Below, piece after piece: positions 62,267 through 64,000 of a stretch of DNA of 64,000 nt. The position numbers and the translations under genes were made by a program. How positions within the stretch are numbered: position 1 is the stretch's first letter; each line of letters opens with the position of its first letter. This stretch comes from Pseudomonas karstica (GTDB lineage: Bacteria > Pseudomonadota > Gammaproteobacteria > Pseudomonadales > Pseudomonadaceae): the NCBI RefSeq assembly GCF_009707515.1, contig NZ_WLYI01000030.1:23465-87464 (forward strand), in the 5' to 3' direction. Under the pieces are notes generated by a model that saw only the letters and a program-made list of their open reading frames with translations, did not search any database and was not told the DNA's origin.

Positions 62267-62872
62267 ATGATCAAACGCAACCTGCTGGTTATGGGCCTTG
62301 CCGTGCTGTTGAGCGCTTGCGGCTTCCAACTGCGCGGCACCGGCACCACTGAGCTGACCATCAAAGAGCTGGACGTCAGCGCCCGCAATGCCTACGGCGA
62401 GACCGTGACCCAGCTGCGCAATACGCTGGAAGGCAGCGGCGTCAAGGTCTATACCGGCGCGCCTTACAAGCTGGTCCTGACCAGTGAACAGGAGACCCAA
62501 CGCAACCTCAGCTACGCCAGTGCCGGCCGTGCTTCGGACATCGAACTGAGCACCGTGCTCAATTACGAAATCCTGGGTCACAATAGCCAGCCGCTGACCG
62601 GCGATAAGCTGCAAGTACAGAAAGTCGTGAGCCACGACGGTAACAACCTGGTAGGTTCGGACTCGGAGATCATTCAGGTACGCCAGGAAATGCGCCGTGA
62701 CCTGGTCCAGAGCATGATGCTGCGCCTGCAACAGCTGAGCCCAGCTCAACTGGATGCCTTGCAGCAAACCGCCGATGCCAAAGCCAAGGCTGATGCCGAC
62801 GCACTGAAAGCGGCACAAGAGTATGAAGACAATACGCCGAAGCAGTCCCCGATAGAAATGCCTGCCGAGTAA
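62267..62872 (+). CDS. lptE: LPS-assembly lipoprotein LptE
   Basis: 201 residues. Signal peptide with lipobox LLSACGFQLRG (Cys at 18), then the conserved GFQLRGTG start, YGETVTQLRNTLEGSGV, and SYASAGRASDIELSTVLNYEI. The last 30 residues are Ala/Lys-rich and acidic. It plugs LptD in the outer membrane for LPS export. Confidence 0.95.
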   Translation: MIKRNLLVMGLAVLLSACGFQLRGTGTTELTIKELDVSARNAYGETVTQLRNTLEGSGVKVYTGAPYKLVLTSEQETQRNLSYASAGRASDIELSTVLNYEILGHNSQPLTGDKLQVQKVVSHDGNNLVGSDSEIIQVRQEMRRDLVQSMMLRLQQLSPAQLDALQQTADAKAKADADALKAAQEYEDNTPKQSPIEMPAE

Positions 62873-62876
62873 GCCA

Positions 62877-62901
62877 AACGGGGCGTGCGTTACGCCCCGT
62901 T
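62877..62901 (+). other. Perfect intergenic hairpin between lptE and holA
   Basis: AACGGGGCGT and ACGCCCCGTT with a 5-nt loop, no T tract. It ends 10 bases before the holA start and could influence its translation. Confidence 0.5.
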
Positions 62902-62911
62902 CGCCCCGACT

Positions 62912-63949
62912 ATGAAACTCGCTCCCGCCCAACTCGCCAAGCACCTGCAAGGCAGTCTCGCACCCATCTATATCGTCAGCGGTGATGACCCATTGCTGTG
63001 CCAGGAAGCCGCCGACGCCATTCGTGCCGCTGCGCGCCAACAAGGTTTCGACGAACGCCAGGTGTTCAGCGCCGACGCCAGTTTCGACTGGGGGACGCTG
63101 CTGCAAGCCGGCGCGAGCATGTCACTGTTTGCCGAAAAACGCCTGCTGGAACTGCGCCTGCCCTCGGGCAAGCCCGGCGACAAAGGTGCAGCGGCGCTGA
63201 TGGAATACTGTGCACGGCCGGCCGAGGACACGCTGCTGTTGATCAGCCTGCCCAAACTCGATGGCAGTGCGCAAAAGACCAAGTGGGGCAAGGCCCTGGT
63301 GGAAGGGCCGCAGACACAGTTCATCCAGATCTGGCCGGTGGACAGCAATCAACTGCCCCAGTGGATTCGCCAGCGCCTGTCGCAATCCGGACTCACTGCC
63401 AGCCAGGATGCGGTAGAGCTAATCGCTGCCCGGGTCGAAGGCAACTTGCTGGCCGCCGCCCAGGAAATCGAAAAGCTCAAACTGATGGCCGAAGGTGGGC
63501 AGATCACTGTCGAAACCGTGCAAGGGGCCGTGGCCGATAGTGCCCGCTTTGACGTGTTCGGCCTGGTGGATGCGATCCTCAATGGCGAAGCCGCCCATGC
63601 CCTGCGCATGCTCGAAGGGCTGCGTGGTGAGGGCGTCGAGCCTCCAGTGATTCTTTGGGCCCTGGCCCGGGAATTACGCTTGCTGGCCAATATTTCCTTG
63701 CAATACAGCCAAGGCACGCCGCTGGACAAAGCCTTCAGCCAGGCCCGGCCACCGGTGTGGGACAAGCGCAAGCCCTTGATCAGCAAAGCCCTGCAACGGC
63801 ACTCGGCGCAACGCTGGGGGCAATTGTTGCTGGAGGCCCAACGCATTGATGCGCAGATCAAGGGTCAGGCAGCAGGATCGCCGTGGATGAGCCTCAGTCG
63901 TTTGTCACTGCTTATGTCCGGCCAGCGCCTGACCTTACCCGCCGAATAA
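62912..63949 (+). CDS. holA: DNA polymerase III subunit delta
   Basis: 345 residues from the ATG at 62912. MKLAPAQLAKHL...APIYIVSGDDPLLCQEAADAIR is the conserved start; VEGNLLAAAQEIEKLKLM and ARFDVFGLVDAILNG follow, the latter a signature of HolA. It opens the beta clamp as part of the clamp loader. Confidence 0.95.
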   Translation: MKLAPAQLAKHLQGSLAPIYIVSGDDPLLCQEAADAIRAAARQQGFDERQVFSADASFDWGTLLQAGASMSLFAEKRLLELRLPSGKPGDKGAAALMEYCARPAEDTLLLISLPKLDGSAQKTKWGKALVEGPQTQFIQIWPVDSNQLPQWIRQRLSQSGLTASQDAVELIAARVEGNLLAAAQEIEKLKLMAEGGQITVETVQGAVADSARFDVFGLVDAILNGEAAHALRMLEGLRGEGVEPPVILWALARELRLLANISLQYSQGTPLDKAFSQARPPVWDKRKPLISKALQRHSAQRWGQLLLEAQRIDAQIKGQAAGSPWMSLSRLSLLMSGQRLTLPAE

Positions 63950-63950
63950 C

Positions 63951-64000
63951 CCTGTAGCCGCTGGCGCAGCCTGCAATCGGCTGCGCAGCAGTCGTTTGAT
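63951..64000 (-). repeat. Intergenic repeat with conserved 44-bp core, copy C (cut by window end)
   Basis: The reverse complement of 63951-64000 contains the CGACTGCTGC to GCTACAGG core with a single base change (GATTGC instead of GATCGC). Confidence 0.85.

Overview
The window is chromosomal DNA of a fluorescent-group Pseudomonas. The evidence is high GC with strong G/C third-position bias, REP/REPIN-type intergenic repeats, and gene order (rhlE ... amn-aidB-ladS-thiD-thiE-hemL ... miaB-phoH-ybeY-ybeX-lnt-leuS-lptE-holA) that matches, from memory, the corresponding part of P. aeruginosa. No rRNA, tRNA, CRISPR array, insertion sequence or prophage was seen. Most of the window is core genome in short operons, with three accessory blocks.

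1-5.9 kb: the 3' end of a large toxin-like gene whose C-terminus looks like a TIKI/TraB/EreA-type putative metallohydrolase; then a three-gene molybdenum aldehyde/xanthine dehydrogenase-family operon (PaoABC type) and a small secreted protein. 6-8.5 kb: purine permease and trmA, ended by a perfect terminator. 8.6-14.2 kb: a quinate/shikimate catabolic island (aroQ, quinate/shikimate dehydrogenase, TetR regulator, two-domain 3-dehydroshikimate dehydratase QuiC, MFS importer). It would convert quinate or shikimate to protocatechuate, and a shared operator-like motif lies in front of aroQ and quiC.

14-36 kb: mixed housekeeping genes: DMT exporters, lipoproteins, a YpfJ-type metallopeptidase, tesB, a HAD phosphatase, an acetyltransferase, an HDAC-like hydrolase, a flavoprotein, rhlE, Lrp regulators, exonuclease, NYN protein, hrpB, fieF, rluE and several DUF proteins. 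A 416-bp gap at 34.1-34.5 kb holds a strongly folded element and a minus-strand terminator, so it is a candidate small RNA or leader. 36-45.7 kb: amn, aidB-like acyl-CoA dehydrogenase, the Gac/Rsm-linked sensor kinase ladS, thiD, thiE, hemL and a Sel1-like secreted protein.

45.7-52.2 kb: the most interesting block. It is a single-direction, six-gene operon placed between core genes: RpiR regulator, trimethylamine-dehydrogenase-like flavoprotein, periplasmic amino-acid-type binding protein, two ABC permeases, and an AstE-like zinc deacylase. It has no ABC ATPase gene. The dehydrogenase keeps the covalent-FMN cysteine and the catalytic Tyr/His but has lost the residues that make the trimethylamine pocket, so the operon probably imports and breaks down an unidentified amine- or acyl-containing compound. 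A 17-bp inverted repeat upstream of the regulator is a good operator candidate. 52.2-64 kb: core genes DUF1820, miaB, phoH, ybeY, ybeX/corC, lnt, a DUF218 protein, a small hypothetical protein, leuS, lptE and holA.

Intergenic repeats are frequent. Three perfect or near-perfect hairpins of one family (CCCACGC/GCGTGGG type) each sit between convergent genes. Three copies of another repeat with a 44-bp near-identical core occur at 25.1, 37.7 and 63.95 kb. A complete REPIN lies between miaB and phoH.
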